The notes: generated by a model from the letters alone, not told the origin. Positions 10,191 through 19,513 are shown, numbered from the stretch's first letter. The stretch: 64,000 nucleotides of DNA from Nitrospira sp. (GCA_016873435.1 VGXF01000002.1:173101-237100), one strand, 5' to 3'. A program made the numbers and translations.

Positions 10191-11395
10191 GTGACCTGAA
10201 CAAGCAAGTGGATTTGATCCTCCGTGGTGTCGTGGAGGTGATCCAGCAGAGCGAGTTGGAAGCCAAACTGGCCCGCTCGATCAAAGAAAAGCGACCGCTG
10301 CGGATTAAGGCCGGCTTTGATCCAACCGCGCCGGATCTCCATCTGGGGCATACGGTCCTGATCCATAAGCTTAAACACTTTCAAGATCTCGGCCATCAGG
10401 TGATTTTTCTGATCGGTGATTTCACCGGCATGATCGGCGATCCGACCGGTGTCGCTGAAACCCGAGTCGCGCTGACCAAGGAACAGGTGCTAAAGAACGC
10501 GAAGACCTACGAACGGCAGATTTTCAAGATTCTCGATCCGAAGAAAACACTTGTGGACTTCAATAGCCGCTGGATGGGCGCGATGAAAGTGGAGGAGCTG
10601 GTCCATCTTGCGGCGCATTACCGCGTGGCGCGCATGCTGGAGCGCGAGGACTTCCACAAGCGCTACCACGAACAGAAACCGATCAGCGTCCATGAGTTTC
10701 TCTATCCGTTGATCCAGGGCTACGACTCCGTGGAGTTGAAGGCGGATGTAGAGCTGGGCGGGACGGACCAGAAGTTTAATCTATTGGTTGGGCGCGATTT
10801 GCAGCGAGCGTATGGGCAGGAGGCGCAGGTAGTTATCACGATGCCGCTACTTGAGGGGACTGACGGCGTGCGAAAGATGAGCAAGAGCCTTGGAAACTAT
10901 ATCGCGCTTGAGGATAAACCGGAGGAGATGTTCGGCAAAATCATGTCCATTAGCGACACGCTCATGCACCGCTACTACGAGTTGCTGACGACAGAGGATC
11001 TAGGCCGCGTCACGACGCTGCATCCGATGGAATCCAAGCAGGCGCTGGCGGAGCAAATCGTCGTCCGCTATTACGGTGCGGAGGCGGGTCAGGCGGCGCG
11101 GGCGGTATTCCAACAAAAATTCCAGGAAAAGGAATTTCCAACTGAGCCGGATGCGCGGGTGGTGCTTACCAAGGTGGATCTCAAGGATGGGAAAATCGGC
11201 CTGGTGGATGTCATTGCTAGGACCGGATTAGTGCCGAGTAAGAGCGAAGCCCGCCGTTTAGTGGCGCAGGGTGGGGTCGAAGTCGACGGGGAGAAGCAGC
11301 AGGATGCCACTGCTACGCTGGTTCTGAAGGCCGGACACCAGTGCCGGCTCAAAGTTGGCCGTAGGAAGTTTGCTGTGGTGGAGTATCGTCCGTAA
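10187..11395 (+). CDS. tyrS: Tyrosyl-tRNA synthetase
   Basis: Charges tRNA-Tyr. The class I signatures are plain: [20 protein letters not shown] with the HIGH-like HLGH near residue 46, the tyrosine-pocket [24 protein letters not shown] in [12 protein letters not shown], and a C-terminal S4-like RNA-binding domain ([20 protein letters not shown]). At 402 residues it is of the longer TyrS subtype (TyrZ-like). The GTG at 10187 overlaps the stop of the upstream comEA remnant (GTGA), which suggests they were once coupled. The signal for its own transcription is not obvious. Confidence 0.96.
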   Translation: MSDLNKQVDLILRGVVEVIQQSELEAKLARSIKEKRPLRIKAGFDPTAPDLHLGHTVLIHKLKHFQDLGHQVIFLIGDFTGMIGDPTGVAETRVALTKEQVLKNAKTYERQIFKILDPKKTLVDFNSRWMGAMKVEELVHLAAHYRVARMLEREDFHKRYHEQKPISVHEFLYPLIQGYDSVELKADVELGGTDQKFNLLVGRDLQRAYGQEAQVVITMPLLEGTDGVRKMSKSLGNYIALEDKPEEMFGKIMSISDTLMHRYYELLTTEDLGRVTTLHPMESKQALAEQIVVRYYGAEAGQAARAVFQQKFQEKEFPTEPDARVVLTKVDLKDGKIGLVDVIARTGLVPSKSEARRLVAQGGVEVDGEKQQDATATLVLKAGHQCRLKVGRRKFAVVEYRP

Positions 11396-11499
11396 AGCTG
11401 TGAGCACTTCCAGAAATGCAGGAGCAAAACTAAAGGTTTGATCCGTTGCCTCAGTTTCGCTAAGGCGATATTAGGGCGATAGTAGACGCAAACGAGGGG

Positions 11500-11574
11500 T
11501 GGAGCGGGCGATGGGATTTGAACCCACGACAACTTGCTTGGGAAGCAAGGACTCTACCGCTGAGCTACGCCCGC
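11500..11574 (-). tRNA. tRNA-Gly (anticodon CCC)
   Basis: On the minus strand the acceptor stem GCGGGCG pairs with CGCCCGC. The D arm is GCTC-AGCGGTA-GAGT, the anticodon stem CTTGC/GCAAG holds the loop TTCCCAA (anticodon CCC, reading GGG), and the T arm is GTGGG-TTCAAAT-CCCAT. The discriminator is T and the 3' CCA is encoded (11500-11502). Confidence 0.95.
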
Positions 11575-11606
11575 CTCCGATTCCCTCAAAATGATCAACC
11601 TGCTGC

Positions 11607-11635
11607 ATCGTATCGTCCGCCCTGTGGTAAGTCAA
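11607..11635 (-). promoter_or_regulatory. Promoter of tRNA-Gly
   Basis: Minus-strand TTGACT (11635-11630), a 17-base spacer and TACGAT (11612-11607), about 33 bases upstream of the mature tRNA 5' end. Spacing and position fit a tRNA promoter. Confidence 0.6.
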
Positions 11636-11679
11636 GAATGACCTCCCATAATCGTTGGATAATTACGAAAGGAACGCCC

Positions 11680-11997
11680 ATGACACGTATGCAATATGCG
11701 GTTTTAGTGGCTGCCGCTATGGTTGCCGGTTTCCTCGGTAGTGCCCTTTCTGAGCGTCTGTTCGTCGTCAGTGTAGCCGTGGCACAGTCCAAGTCGAATA
11801 GCCTCACTGCTGAGGAGTTTCTGCTACTCGACAAGGCCGGCAAAGTTCGCGCAGGATTAGGCTTGGATGCGAATGGGGAAATCGGCTTGGTATTGACTAG
11901 CCGGGATGGCTCCAGGAAGCTCTATCTGTCTCCGGATGAATCTGCTGCCGTTAGACTAGTTGACCGAAACGGCAAGGTGCTCTGGGCGGCCCAGTAG
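11680..11997 (+). CDS. Small exported protein with GK-R/DG repeats, function unknown
   Basis: A 105-residue protein with an N-terminal hydrophobic segment (YAVLVAAAMVAGFLGSALS), either a signal peptide or a membrane anchor. It is followed by short beta-strand repeats of the type DKAGKVRAGLGLDANGEIGL, then TSRDGSRKLYLSPDES and VDRNGKVLWAAQ. This degenerate pattern (D-x-x-G-K-x-R, then an aliphatic strand) occurs in many uncharacterised secreted proteins. GAAAGGAA lies before ATG 11680. A membrane protein gene starts nine bases after its stop, so the two probably form an operon. No function can be given. Confidence 0.7.
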   Translation: MTRMQYAVLVAAAMVAGFLGSALSERLFVVSVAVAQSKSNSLTAEEFLLLDKAGKVRAGLGLDANGEIGLVLTSRDGSRKLYLSPDESAAVRLVDRNGKVLWAAQ

Positions 11998-12006
11998 GGA
12001 GGGGCC

Positions 12007-12402
12007 ATGTCCATCAACTGGAAGGCCATCGTGCGGGATGTCTCCATTGTCTTTGGATTGGTGCTGGTGAGTAGCTTGACCACTTCAGTGATCGTCCAAT
12101 CAATGGGAGGGGAAGTCACGCCGCTGGTCATCGGACTCTCCAATATTTTCTGGGGCACGGTGGGGTTTGTGATCAGCGGATGTCTGGTCGTAATCCAACG
12201 GTTCAAACATCTGTTTCTGGTGGCCATCGGGCTTTGGCTGGTGAGTTTTGTGAACGTCCTAGCGGAGATGACGCAGCCGACGGTCTGGGCGGCCGGCTTA
12301 CTACTGATTCTGCTGATGATGGGGTTAGGCGGCAGCCTGTCGTACCTGTTCATGCCGTCGCCGAAACCCGAAGCGACTCCGCCGCCTACATGTGAAACAT
12401 GA
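12007..12402 (+). CDS. Four-helix integral membrane protein, function unknown
   Basis: A 131-residue protein with four hydrophobic segments: about residues 11-32 (VSIVFGLVLVSSLTTSVIV), 39-61 (PLVIGLSNIFWGTVGFVI), 67-86 (FKHLFLVAIGLWLVSFV) and 92-115 (VWAAGLLLILLMMGLGGSL). A short proline-rich cytoplasmic or periplasmic tail follows (PSPKPEATPPPT). It has no residues that point to a transporter or enzyme family I know. ATG 12007 has GGGAGGGG directly upstream. It lies nine bases after the small exported protein, and the pair may act together. Confidence 0.7.
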   Translation: MSINWKAIVRDVSIVFGLVLVSSLTTSVIVQSMGGEVTPLVIGLSNIFWGTVGFVISGCLVVIQRFKHLFLVAIGLWLVSFVNVLAEMTQPTVWAAGLLLILLMMGLGGSLSYLFMPSPKPEATPPPTCET

Positions 12403-12444
12403 AGCGTATCGCCTAAAGCGATGACGAGATACGAATGATGCGGA

Positions 12445-12636
12445 CTAGACGGCCTTTTGAACGAAACCCGAACGTAGGCAGCGGGTGCAGACCTTGATGC
12501 GTTTCGGGCTGCCGTTGATCAGCGCCTTGACGGTCTGCAAGTTGGGGTTGAACGTCCGCTTGGTTTTGTTGTTGGCATGACTGACGTTGTGCCCGGACTG
12601 ATGCCGCTTGCTGCAAATCTCGCATGTGAACGCCAC
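12445..12636 (-). CDS. rpmB: Large ribosomal subunit protein bL28
   Basis: Ribosomal protein L28, 63 residues, lysine- and arginine-rich. It keeps two cysteine pairs, [10 protein letters not shown] near the start and [10 protein letters not shown] near the end, so it is the zinc-binding (C+) form. The signature [20 protein letters not shown] is typical. I chose GTG 12636 as start because GAAGGAG lies seven bases upstream and the N terminus fits the family; ORF-finders extend it upstream through recG. It is divergent from recG. Confidence 0.93.
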   Translation of the reverse strand: MAFTCEICSKRHQSGHNVSHANNKTKRTFNPNLQTVKALINGSPKRIKVCTRCLRSGFVQKAV

Positions 12637-12680
12637 GATCGCACTCCTTCGCTGACTGAGGTTCTTGGTCCAAAAACGAG

Positions 12681-12696
12681 CGTATGCTAACATACG
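12681..12696. repeat. Perfect palindrome in the rpmB-recG gap
   Basis: CGTATG-CTAA-CATACG, 6-base arms around a 4-base centre. It overlaps the proposed rpmB -10 element and lies just before recG, so it could be an operator. A chance palindrome cannot be excluded. Confidence 0.35.
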
Positions 12697-12713
12697 GCTT
12701 CCTTGCCTGACAA
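12684..12713 (-). promoter_or_regulatory. Promoter of rpmB
   Basis: Minus-strand TTGTCA (12713-12708), an 18-base spacer and TAGCAT (12689-12684), about 48 bases upstream of the rpmB GTG. The -35 element overlaps the proposed recG 5' end. Confidence 0.45.
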
Positions 12714-15168
12714 GCTTCTCACAGCGTCCTCGCCGCATGCCGACCATCTGCACGAGCTTGTGCAGCGCCTTGTCCGTCCAATTGAATTCGCCAGCCGCGA
12801 CGCCTTTGCCCATCTGTCAACGGTGAAAAGCCTTGGCCCGTTCGTGTCGCATCAGGTGCTGGAGGCGCTGGTCGGTAATGTCTATCCGCCGCTAGTTGAG
12901 ACCGGCTTGCTGGCGCTGCGCAGCCTCTTTGCTGATTTCGACACCGTGACTGATCCCGCTGAACGCCGCCGGCGAGTTGAGGAAGCCCAGGTCATTCTCA
13001 CGCGGCTCAAGGCGCCGGATGTTTGGAGCCAACCGCCGCCTCCGGTCAAGGACAAAGTCGTCTGGGAGTTGCCGATCCAATATGTCAGGGGCGTGGGGCC
13101 CAAGCGTGCCGCGTTACTGGCAAAGCTGGGGATTCATACGGTCGAGGAAGCTATCTGGATGATCCCATGGCGGTACGAAGACCGGTCAAAGATGACGCCC
13201 ATTGGGCAGGTGGCGCTGGGTGTGACAACGACGGTGTGCGGCACGGTGACGCGCGCGCGCCTCAATCGCATCCCGCGCCGCCGCCTGTCCATTCTGGAGG
13301 CGACGATTGAGGACGACACGGGCTCGCTGCAGGCGGTGTTTTTCAACCAGCCCTATCTGGAGAACGTCTTCAAAACCGGAACGCGGATCATGGCGAGCGG
13401 ACGAGTGATGGCCGGTCGCAAGGGCTGGACGGACCTCCGCATAGAGGCACCCCAGTACGAGGTGCTGGATGACGAGGATGCGCCGCTACACGTGGGCCGG
13501 ATCGTGCCTATCTACCATGAGACAAAGGGGCTGACGAGCCGCCAGGTCCGTGTACTCATGAAGGACCTGTTGGACCGCCATCTGGATGGACTGGTGGATG
13601 CATTGCCGGAAGCAGTGCGGAGGCGGCAACGGCTGTTGCCGGTCCGCGTCGCGTTGCGCGAAGCGCACTTTCCGCACTCGACCGGCGATCTGGACTTATT
13701 GAATCAAGGCTTCACGCCGGCGCATCGCCGGCTGGCCTTCGAGGAGTTGTTCTTGCTTCAGCTAGCGCTGGTGCTTCGACGTCGGTCGGTGCAGCAGGAA
13801 ACCAAGCGTCTCCGGTTTCAGATGGACGCGCCGCTGGCCGCCCAGGTGCGCGCAGCGCTACCGTTCAAACTGACGCAGGCGCAGGAGCGCGTGTTCGCGG
13901 ATATTCAGAAGGATATGGCATCCGCCCATCCGATGAACCGGCTAATTCAGGGCGACGTGGGATGCGGGAAAACTGTCGTGGCGCTACTGGCCATGACGAC
14001 GGCCTGCGGGTCTGGCAGTCAGGCTGCGCTGATGGCGCCGACTGAAATCCTGGCGGAGCAACATTTCCGGACGCTTTCGCCGTGGCTGGATCCGCTTGGC
14101 ATCAAAGTCGTATTGCTCACCAGCGGGGCAGCGCTGAAGACGCGGGCGGCTATTCGCAAACAGGTCGAGTCCGGTGATGCACAGATGGTCATCGGGACGC
14201 ATGCGCTGATTCAAAAGCAAGTGAAATTTAATAAATTAGGGTTGGTGGTGATCGATGAGCAGCATAAGTTCGGAGTGTTGCAGCGCAAAATGCTTCAAGA
14301 AAAAGGTTACAATCCTGACGTGCTCGTGCTAACGGCCACCCCGATTCCACGGACCTTGGCCATGACGGCCTACGGCGACCTGGACGTGTCCATCATCGAC
14401 GCACTGCCGCCTGGGCGCAAGCCGGTCCGCACGCGCGTGTTCACGGAGGCGGAACGCGGGCAGGCCTATGCATTTCTGCGTAGCGAGCTGCGGGCAGGTC
14501 GGCAAGGCTATGTGGTCTATCCACTAATCGAGGAATCTGAGAAAGTGGACTTGCGGGCGGCTATTGATGGGGCCGAGCGACTGCAGAAGTATTTTACAAA
14601 ATCAGCTACAGTTGGCCTGTTGCACGGACGGATGAAAGCCGAGGAAAAAGAGCGTACCATGACGGCATTTAAAGCGGGTGACATCCAGGTGCTGGTGTCC
14701 ACGACAGTGATTGAAGTGGGGGTGGACGTGCCGAATGCCACAGTGATACTGATCGAACATGCTGAGCGATTTGGACTGGCGCAGTTGCATCAGCTGCGCG
14801 GGCGGGTCGGGCGCAGCACGCAGCAAGCCTCATGCGGGCTGATGGCCGAATTGCCACAGAGCGATGAAGGCAGCAAGGCGCGGCGGCGGCTCGATGCACT
14901 GGTCCAGTCGAACGATGGATTTGTGATCGCGGAAGAAGACCTGCGTCTCCGTGGGCCGGGTGAGCTTTTGGGCGTACGGCAGTGGGGCGTACCGGAGTTT
15001 CGCGTAGCGAATCTGATCCGGGACTCGGCGTTGTTGGAACAGGCACGGCAGGAGGCTGTTGCGTTGGTGCAGGCGGATCCGCGCTTGAAGGCAGCTGACC
15101 ACACTGCGGTGCGAGCAGCCATGTTGCGTAAGTGGGAGACCAAACTCTCGTTGGGAACGGTGAGCTAA
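12703..15168 (+). CDS. recG: ATP-dependent DNA helicase RecG
   Basis: Branch-migrating helicase that rescues stalled replication forks and resolves recombination intermediates. The product is up to 821 residues, longer than the roughly 700 of E. coli. The surplus is an N-terminal helical extension of about 120 residues before the wedge domain ([20 protein letters not shown]). Helicase motifs are complete: Walker A GDVGCGKT near residue 417, DEQH near 517, [10 protein letters not shown], and [20 protein letters not shown] with RGRVGR. The start is uncertain: TTG 12703 gives the longest product but has no clear Shine-Dalgarno site, and GTG 12759 is an alternative. Confidence 0.93.
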   Translation: MPDKLLTASSPHADHLHELVQRLVRPIEFASRDAFAHLSTVKSLGPFVSHQVLEALVGNVYPPLVETGLLALRSLFADFDTVTDPAERRRRVEEAQVILTRLKAPDVWSQPPPPVKDKVVWELPIQYVRGVGPKRAALLAKLGIHTVEEAIWMIPWRYEDRSKMTPIGQVALGVTTTVCGTVTRARLNRIPRRRLSILEATIEDDTGSLQAVFFNQPYLENVFKTGTRIMASGRVMAGRKGWTDLRIEAPQYEVLDDEDAPLHVGRIVPIYHETKGLTSRQVRVLMKDLLDRHLDGLVDALPEAVRRRQRLLPVRVALREAHFPHSTGDLDLLNQGFTPAHRRLAFEELFLLQLALVLRRRSVQQETKRLRFQMDAPLAAQVRAALPFKLTQAQERVFADIQKDMASAHPMNRLIQGDVGCGKTVVALLAMTTACGSGSQAALMAPTEILAEQHFRTLSPWLDPLGIKVVLLTSGAALKTRAAIRKQVESGDAQMVIGTHALIQKQVKFNKLGLVVIDEQHKFGVLQRKMLQEKGYNPDVLVLTATPIPRTLAMTAYGDLDVSIIDALPPGRKPVRTRVFTEAERGQAYAFLRSELRAGRQGYVVYPLIEESEKVDLRAAIDGAERLQKYFTKSATVGLLHGRMKAEEKERTMTAFKAGDIQVLVSTTVIEVGVDVPNATVILIEHAERFGLAQLHQLRGRVGRSTQQASCGLMAELPQSDEGSKARRRLDALVQSNDGFVIAEEDLRLRGPGELLGVRQWGVPEFRVANLIRDSALLEQARQEAVALVQADPRLKAADHTAVRAAMLRKWETKLSLGTVS

Positions 15169-15171
15169 CCC

Positions 15172-15495
15172 GTGGGATTGGTGCAGCGGGTCAAGCACGA
15201 CCTGAAAGCCGGCTGGGCCACGCTTCGCTATGAGGCCGCACGGGCAACCACGCGGGCGCTGGAGGAGTCGGAACTCCTCAGGCTGCGGCTCGATCTGCGC
15301 CGACTAGACGAGCGCGTTCGAGACCTCTGTGGCGATATCGGTGAGCGGGCGGTGGACCTGCACGAGCGTGGCGAGCCGGTGGATCGCGTGCTGGAAGATC
15401 GTGCAATCAATCATCTAGTGCAGCAGGTGTTGTCGCTTCGAGAGGAACGGGCAAAATTGCTGTCCGAGATGGAGGACATCCGCAGTGGCGAGTAG
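15172..15495 (+). CDS. Hypothetical coiled-coil protein
   Basis: A 107-residue, highly charged, mostly helical protein rich in Arg, Glu and Leu, without hydrophobic segments or cysteine motifs. The pattern LRLRLDLRRLDERVRDLCGD and later LVQQVLSLREERAKLLSEME fits a coiled coil. It sits three bases after recG and overlaps the next gene, a Ppx/GppA phosphatase, by 11 bases, so it is almost surely part of a recG-ppx operon. It begins at GTG 15172. The family is unknown to me; a structural or adaptor role is only a guess. Confidence 0.65.
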   Translation: MGLVQRVKHDLKAGWATLRYEAARATTRALEESELLRLRLDLRRLDERVRDLCGDIGERAVDLHERGEPVDRVLEDRAINHLVQQVLSLREERAKLLSEMEDIRSGE

Positions 15496-16432
15496 CGGGA
15501 TGTTGCTCGCAGGAGTAGACATCGGCACGCTGACCTGCCGACTACTAATCAGCCGCGTGACGGTGGATGGTAAGCTGACGGAGGTCAAGGCGGACCGTCG
15601 CATTCTGCGTTTGGGCGAAGGCGTGGATCATGACCAAATGCTCCGTCCTGCCGCTATGGCGCGCGTGATCGAAACGCTGCAGGAGTGGCGAGCAGTCATC
15701 AATGCACATAAGGTGGACGCGCAGATTGCCGTAGCGACCAGCGCCGTTCGCAATGCCCGCAACCGCGACGAGTTTCTCAGACGGGTCAAACAGGAAGTCG
15801 GCTTCGAGGTTGATGTGATTAGTGGCGAGGAGGAAGCCCGCCGCACGATGCTAGGTATTCGCTCCGGACTGCCGGCCGGCGTGACGAATATTCTGGGGCT
15901 GGATATCGGAGGCGGAAGCACGGAGTTCATCCTTGATCGTGCTGGCAAACTGCCGGTCCTGCGTTCGATCGAAATTGGCGTGGTGCGGCTAACCGAACGG
16001 ATGTTGCAACACGATCCGCTGACCGTAGATCAAATCCAGGCTGTTCGTGATCTGGTTTGCCAGGAAGCAAAACGGGCGATGGCTGCACTGGGGCCGCTTG
16101 GAGATGTCACGTTGGTAGGCACGGCCGGCAGCATCACTACGCTGGCCGCGATGGCGCAGAAACTCTCGATCTACGAGCCGATCCGCATTCACAATTACTG
16201 GCTCAAGCTGGTCACGATCAAAGAATTGGAGCGTGAAATTCTCGCTAAGACAATCGCGCAGCGGCGCAGCCTACCGGGGTTGGAACAAGGACGTGAGAAA
16301 GTTGTCGCAGCTGGTACGCTGATCCTAAGTGGCATCATGGAGGTGTTGGGTTTTGCCGAGGGCCTCGTGAGCGACGTCGGCCTGCGCGAAGGCGTCTTGA
16401 TCGATTTGAGCCAACGCCGCTGCAAGGCGTGA
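15485..16432 (+). CDS. Exopolyphosphatase / guanosine pentaphosphate phosphatase family protein
   Basis: Member of the Ppx/GppA branch of the ASKHA phosphotransferase fold, which hydrolyses polyphosphate or pppGpp. Motifs: GVDIGTLTCRLLIS (phosphate 1 loop), SAVRNARNRDEFLRRV, SGEEEARRTMLGIR, and LGLDIGGGSTEFIL (phosphate 2). At 315 residues it contains only the two catalytic domains and lacks the C-terminal HD-like domain of long Ppx enzymes. It starts at GTG 15485, overlapping the coiled-coil gene. Which of the two activities it has cannot be told from the sequence. Confidence 0.88.
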   Translation: MASSGMLLAGVDIGTLTCRLLISRVTVDGKLTEVKADRRILRLGEGVDHDQMLRPAAMARVIETLQEWRAVINAHKVDAQIAVATSAVRNARNRDEFLRRVKQEVGFEVDVISGEEEARRTMLGIRSGLPAGVTNILGLDIGGGSTEFILDRAGKLPVLRSIEIGVVRLTERMLQHDPLTVDQIQAVRDLVCQEAKRAMAALGPLGDVTLVGTAGSITTLAAMAQKLSIYEPIRIHNYWLKLVTIKELEREILAKTIAQRRSLPGLEQGREKVVAAGTLILSGIMEVLGFAEGLVSDVGLREGVLIDLSQRRCKA

Positions 16433-16440
16433 AGAGATCG

Positions 16441-16857
16441 CTACTCGTCGGGGTGCGAAACTTTTCGGTTCGTTTTTATGTCCGCTCTGTGATGCTTAGC
16501 CTCTAGCATCTTTTCCTTCGCGCGTTTGCTCCGCTTCCGCTTCTGCCGTCTGATCTTCTCAATTGCTTGGCGGTGCTTGCTGGCTGCGCCAAGCACCAAC
16601 TCCTCCATCTTTTCAGCTAGCCGTTTGCGCGCGAGGTAGCGGTTGAGTCCTTGTGAGCGTTCCTCCTGGCAGCGCACGGTCAGGCCGGAGGAACGGTGCG
16701 TCAGCATTACACAGGTGGACACCTTGTTAACGTGCTGACCGCCGGGTCCTCCAGAACGAAGGAACTGTTCATCCAGATCACGCTCGTGGATGCCGAGTTT
16801 CAGTAGGCGGCCTTGCAGAACCGCCCATTTATCGGGGCTGACGGGACCGTAGGGCAT
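16441..16857 (-). CDS. Class I release-factor-like protein with GGQ motif (ArfB/PrfH type)
   Basis: A 138-residue protein consisting of the peptidyl-tRNA hydrolase domain of release factors: FLRSGGPGGQHVNKVSTCVM with the GGQ catalytic motif near residue 34, preceded by a short helix and followed by a very basic tail (KIRRQKRKRSKRAKEKMLEA). It has no codon-recognition domain, as in ArfB-type ribosome-rescue proteins. The basic tail may enter the mRNA channel. ATG 16857 has GGAG ten bases upstream and lies 16 bases after the methyltransferase gene stop. Convergent with the Ppx/GppA gene, with only eight bases between. Confidence 0.82.
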   Translation of the reverse strand: MPYGPVSPDKWAVLQGRLLKLGIHERDLDEQFLRSGGPGGQHVNKVSTCVMLTHRSSGLTVRCQEERSQGLNRYLARKRLAEKMEELVLGAASKHRQAIEKIRRQKRKRSKRAKEKMLEAKHHRADIKTNRKVSHPDE

Positions 16858-16873
16858 GACGGAATTTCTCCAT

Positions 16874-18358
16874 CTAGCGTTGCGAGTACCAGCGGAACCC
16901 CTTGGTTTCCTGAAACGCCGTTTTCGGCGCCCCGCCAGGCTTTTCCAATAGCAACACTTTGAAGTCCCAGAGGCCGAACCAGGCCGGATCAATGATCTCG
17001 TGATAATGATACCCGGAGAGCCGGGCCAGCATGTCGCCCAGCGCCTGTGCTAATTCGTTCTCAGTATAGGCACGAATGGAAAAGGATTTCCCCTGCGCCT
17101 GACAGAAGCGCTGGATGGCGTAGGCGGCACCAGTGCAGAGGACTTTTGTGTCCGGCTTGACCATGAGGAACTGCGGTAGCGCGAGATACTGCTCCTGAAA
17201 ACCAAGCCAGCGTGACGCCTGTCGCAGATGCGTGTATTGAACTTCATATTCGGTATGTCCGGGCAGTTTTACTGGTGTGGGCCAGCCAGTCTCCACGCCG
17301 AACTCGACGAGAAGGGCGCGGCCACCTGGGCGCAGTACGCGCCAGAGTTCAGCGAGAAATCGAACGGGGCCCAGATTGAAGACGCATTCGTCGGGTAATT
17401 GCGGATTGAGTGGCAGCCGGATGCGGCGAATCCAGTCAAGCGCTTCCTGATGGACGGGCGTCTGGCTCCGGCCGGTTTCAATCTCGTGGCGCGTGAGATT
17501 GACCGGCGTCATGTCAGCGAGGTTTTCGTTATCGATGACGATGTCGATGCTGGCATCGTGGAAGGGCAGGTGTTCGGCGTTTGCATTCAACCCGCGGCAG
17601 GGCCAGCCGGCCGCGCGGGCAAGGCGTAATTGTGTTTTGACAAACGGCGGCGTGAGATCAAGAAAAGTGTACTGGAGCCCCTGTCGCTCGGCCGGCGAGA
17701 GCTCCGCCGCAAGTTCCTTGGCGACGTATCCCAGCCCGCCGCCGATTTCGACCAGCATACGCGCTTTGGATGACCACCAGCCGCGCTGCCGCAATTGCCG
17801 GCCGAGCAGCCGGCCATAGGTCAGGCCTTGCAACGCTTCGCTCGGTTCGCGGAACAGATGCGAGACTGTCGTTTCAATCGTGTCGAAGTGACCCTCGTGA
17901 CTGGCTATGTCCTTCGTATGAAACTGGACGAGATGCTCACCGCCCTCAAAACCCTGCCGGCCTGACCAGCCTTCACGGATCTGCTGCAAGAGCAGGTCCC
18001 ACTTGATGTTCAGCCGATGCCCGCCGTCGGGCGGTTCGGTGCCGTAGTAACAGAGCGAATAGTTGGGAAGCGACCAGCGTTCTAAGAACCAGCAGCCATT
18101 CTGTCCTTCCGGCCCACACACCCACTTACCATAGCGATTAAGGAGTTCCCCGACGGTTGCGTGGCCGTCCATAGCGGTCAGGAGTTCCAGTCCGGCACGA
18201 TTGAGGCGGACAAGCGGGAACTGATCGTCGAGCGGAGTGAGCCACCATTCGTTGGCGCTGTATTGGTACATGATCATGTCTGGCATGCGCCAGGCACGGA
18301 GCGCGAGAACCTGATCGGATAAGGTGAGAGGTTGATGGAGTGTAGCGGCTAATTTCAT
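16874..18358 (-). CDS. PqqD-like domain fused to a SAM-dependent methyltransferase
   Basis: A 494-residue protein. Residues about 40-90 resemble a PqqD/RRE-type wing: PLVRLNRAGLELLTAMDGHA then TVGELLNRYG. In RiPP pathways such domains bind leader peptides. A central Rossmann methyltransferase follows: LVEIGGGLGYVAKELAAELS (SAM motif I, about residue 205), YTFLDLTPPF, AEHLPFHDASIDIVIDNE, ELWRVLRPGGRALLVEFG. The last 120 residues are of unknown fold. No RiPP precursor or radical SAM gene is adjacent; the neighbours are a release-factor-like protein and a cupredoxin. Substrate unknown. The fusion of PqqD fold and methyltransferase is inference from pattern only. Confidence 0.65.
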   Translation of the reverse strand: MKLAATLHQPLTLSDQVLALRAWRMPDMIMYQYSANEWWLTPLDDQFPLVRLNRAGLELLTAMDGHATVGELLNRYGKWVCGPEGQNGCWFLERWSLPNYSLCYYGTEPPDGGHRLNIKWDLLLQQIREGWSGRQGFEGGEHLVQFHTKDIASHEGHFDTIETTVSHLFREPSEALQGLTYGRLLGRQLRQRGWWSSKARMLVEIGGGLGYVAKELAAELSPAERQGLQYTFLDLTPPFVKTQLRLARAAGWPCRGLNANAEHLPFHDASIDIVIDNENLADMTPVNLTRHEIETGRSQTPVHQEALDWIRRIRLPLNPQLPDECVFNLGPVRFLAELWRVLRPGGRALLVEFGVETGWPTPVKLPGHTEYEVQYTHLRQASRWLGFQEQYLALPQFLMVKPDTKVLCTGAAYAIQRFCQAQGKSFSIRAYTENELAQALGDMLARLSGYHYHEIIDPAWFGLWDFKVLLLEKPGGAPKTAFQETKGFRWYSQR

Positions 18359-18440
18359 GGTGCGTGCGTTAGGGTAAACGGCTAGTTAATTCGGGACGTA
18401 AGGTACATGAATGGCGGAACGGAAGTCGAGCGCGGAACGG

Positions 18441-18827
18441 TCAGGTTTGCGACGGGAGAGAGGATTCTATGACGGTCAGCATGCCTCGCATAATAGGATG
18501 TACGCGACAGTGATAGGGATACCGGCCGGGCGGCAGGCTGTCAATGGTGTAGCGCGCGTTAGGCAGCATGGTGCTCGAATCGAAGGCGCAGGTCTCGTCG
18601 GTGACGCAGCCGTCGTGGGTGATCGTGTGCTCGGTCGGCGTGAGATTATCCCATCGGATCGGCGTGCCAATCGTGACAGCGGCCGTCTTGGGTGAAAAAT
18701 AGGGCGAGGCGTCGTCGATTGTGATCAAAAACTGCATCGGCGTGGCCGTGCCGGGCAGGGCGCTCAGTAGCAGCGCGGCAATTGCAATGACAGTGCGAAC
18801 GGCGGTCTTGGCAAGATTTCCGATCAT
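18441..18827 (-). CDS. Exported cupredoxin (plastocyanin-like copper protein)
   Basis: A 128-residue protein with signal peptide (TVIAIAALLLSALPGTATP) and one type-1 copper domain: the upstream histidine in TPTEHTITHDG and the Cys-His-Met cluster YHCRVHPIMRGM at the C-terminal end. It probably carries single electrons in the periplasm. Nitrite oxidisers and related bacteria encode many such small copper proteins. An insertion with two extra cysteines (DGCVTDETCAFDSS) between the copper ligands is unusual and could form a disulfide. ATG 18827 gives the signal peptide at once; a longer in-frame start exists upstream. Confidence 0.82.
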   Translation of the reverse strand: MIGNLAKTAVRTVIAIAALLLSALPGTATPMQFLITIDDASPYFSPKTAAVTIGTPIRWDNLTPTEHTITHDGCVTDETCAFDSSTMLPNARYTIDSLPPGRYPYHCRVHPIMRGMLTVIESSLPSQT

Positions 18828-19073
18828 TGCTTCATCATACCATCTTTTTTCATATGAGAGACAGCACATGGGGATTTGCTCCTGCCAATCGTGGGCAGAG
18901 AAGGTTTTTTTCAATGGGCAGGCAGGGGCAAAAATTATTCCGAACCAGGATGAAACCGCTGGATTTTCAGCAATTTACGATCAGGGTGGTCTACGGGTTG
19001 AAAGCGGTAACCTTTTCATGATAAATGGGGCCGCAAAACAGGGCCAAGCGCAGCACGGGATTAAGGGGGAGGC

Positions 19074-19445
19074 ATGGCGATAAAGAAAAAGAAGAAAACG
19101 GCCACGCGGGCGGCCAAAAAATTAAAAAAGCCGGCAACAAAGAAGGTCACACAAAAGACGAAAAAGAAAGTCGCGCCCAAGCCGGAAATAGCCGCAAAGC
19201 CTGCACCAGTTGCCAAGCCGGTGAAGCCCGCGATGTCGTCCGCAGCGCCGGTGCGCGAAATGAAGCCCTCCCCGTCGCGTCGGGAGTCCATGCGCGAGGA
19301 ACTGCCGGACGATCTGGATATCGACGACGATCTGGGAGACGACCTACCCAATGCCATGCGCGAGGGCATGGATGACGAGGAGTCGCTTAACGGGGAGGGA
19401 AACCACTACCTCGACAAGCCGGACGAACTTGACGAGGACGAGTAG
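19074..19445 (+). CDS. Charge-segregated Lys-rich / acidic low-complexity protein
   Basis: A 123-residue protein with no predicted fold. Residues 1-50 are almost wholly Lys, Ala, Pro and Thr (MAIKKKKKTATRAAKKLKKP), like histone H1-type or bacterial nucleoid tails. The last 50 are acidic (DDLDIDDDLGDDLPNAM, then DELDEDE). AGGGGGAGG lies directly before ATG 19074, so translation is credible. The basic half could bind DNA or RNA, with the acidic half modulating it. No homologous family is known to me. Upstream is a 246-base gap; downstream an unknown gene starts 68 bases later. Confidence 0.7.
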   Translation: MAIKKKKKTATRAAKKLKKPATKKVTQKTKKKVAPKPEIAAKPAPVAKPVKPAMSSAAPVREMKPSPSRRESMREELPDDLDIDDDLGDDLPNAMREGMDDEESLNGEGNHYLDKPDELDEDE

Positions 19446-19513
19446 GCGCGGGCGCAGTTCCAGTAAATCAGCCCACTGGGTCTTGTCCAACAATCCGACG
19501 ATTCTCCACCCCC

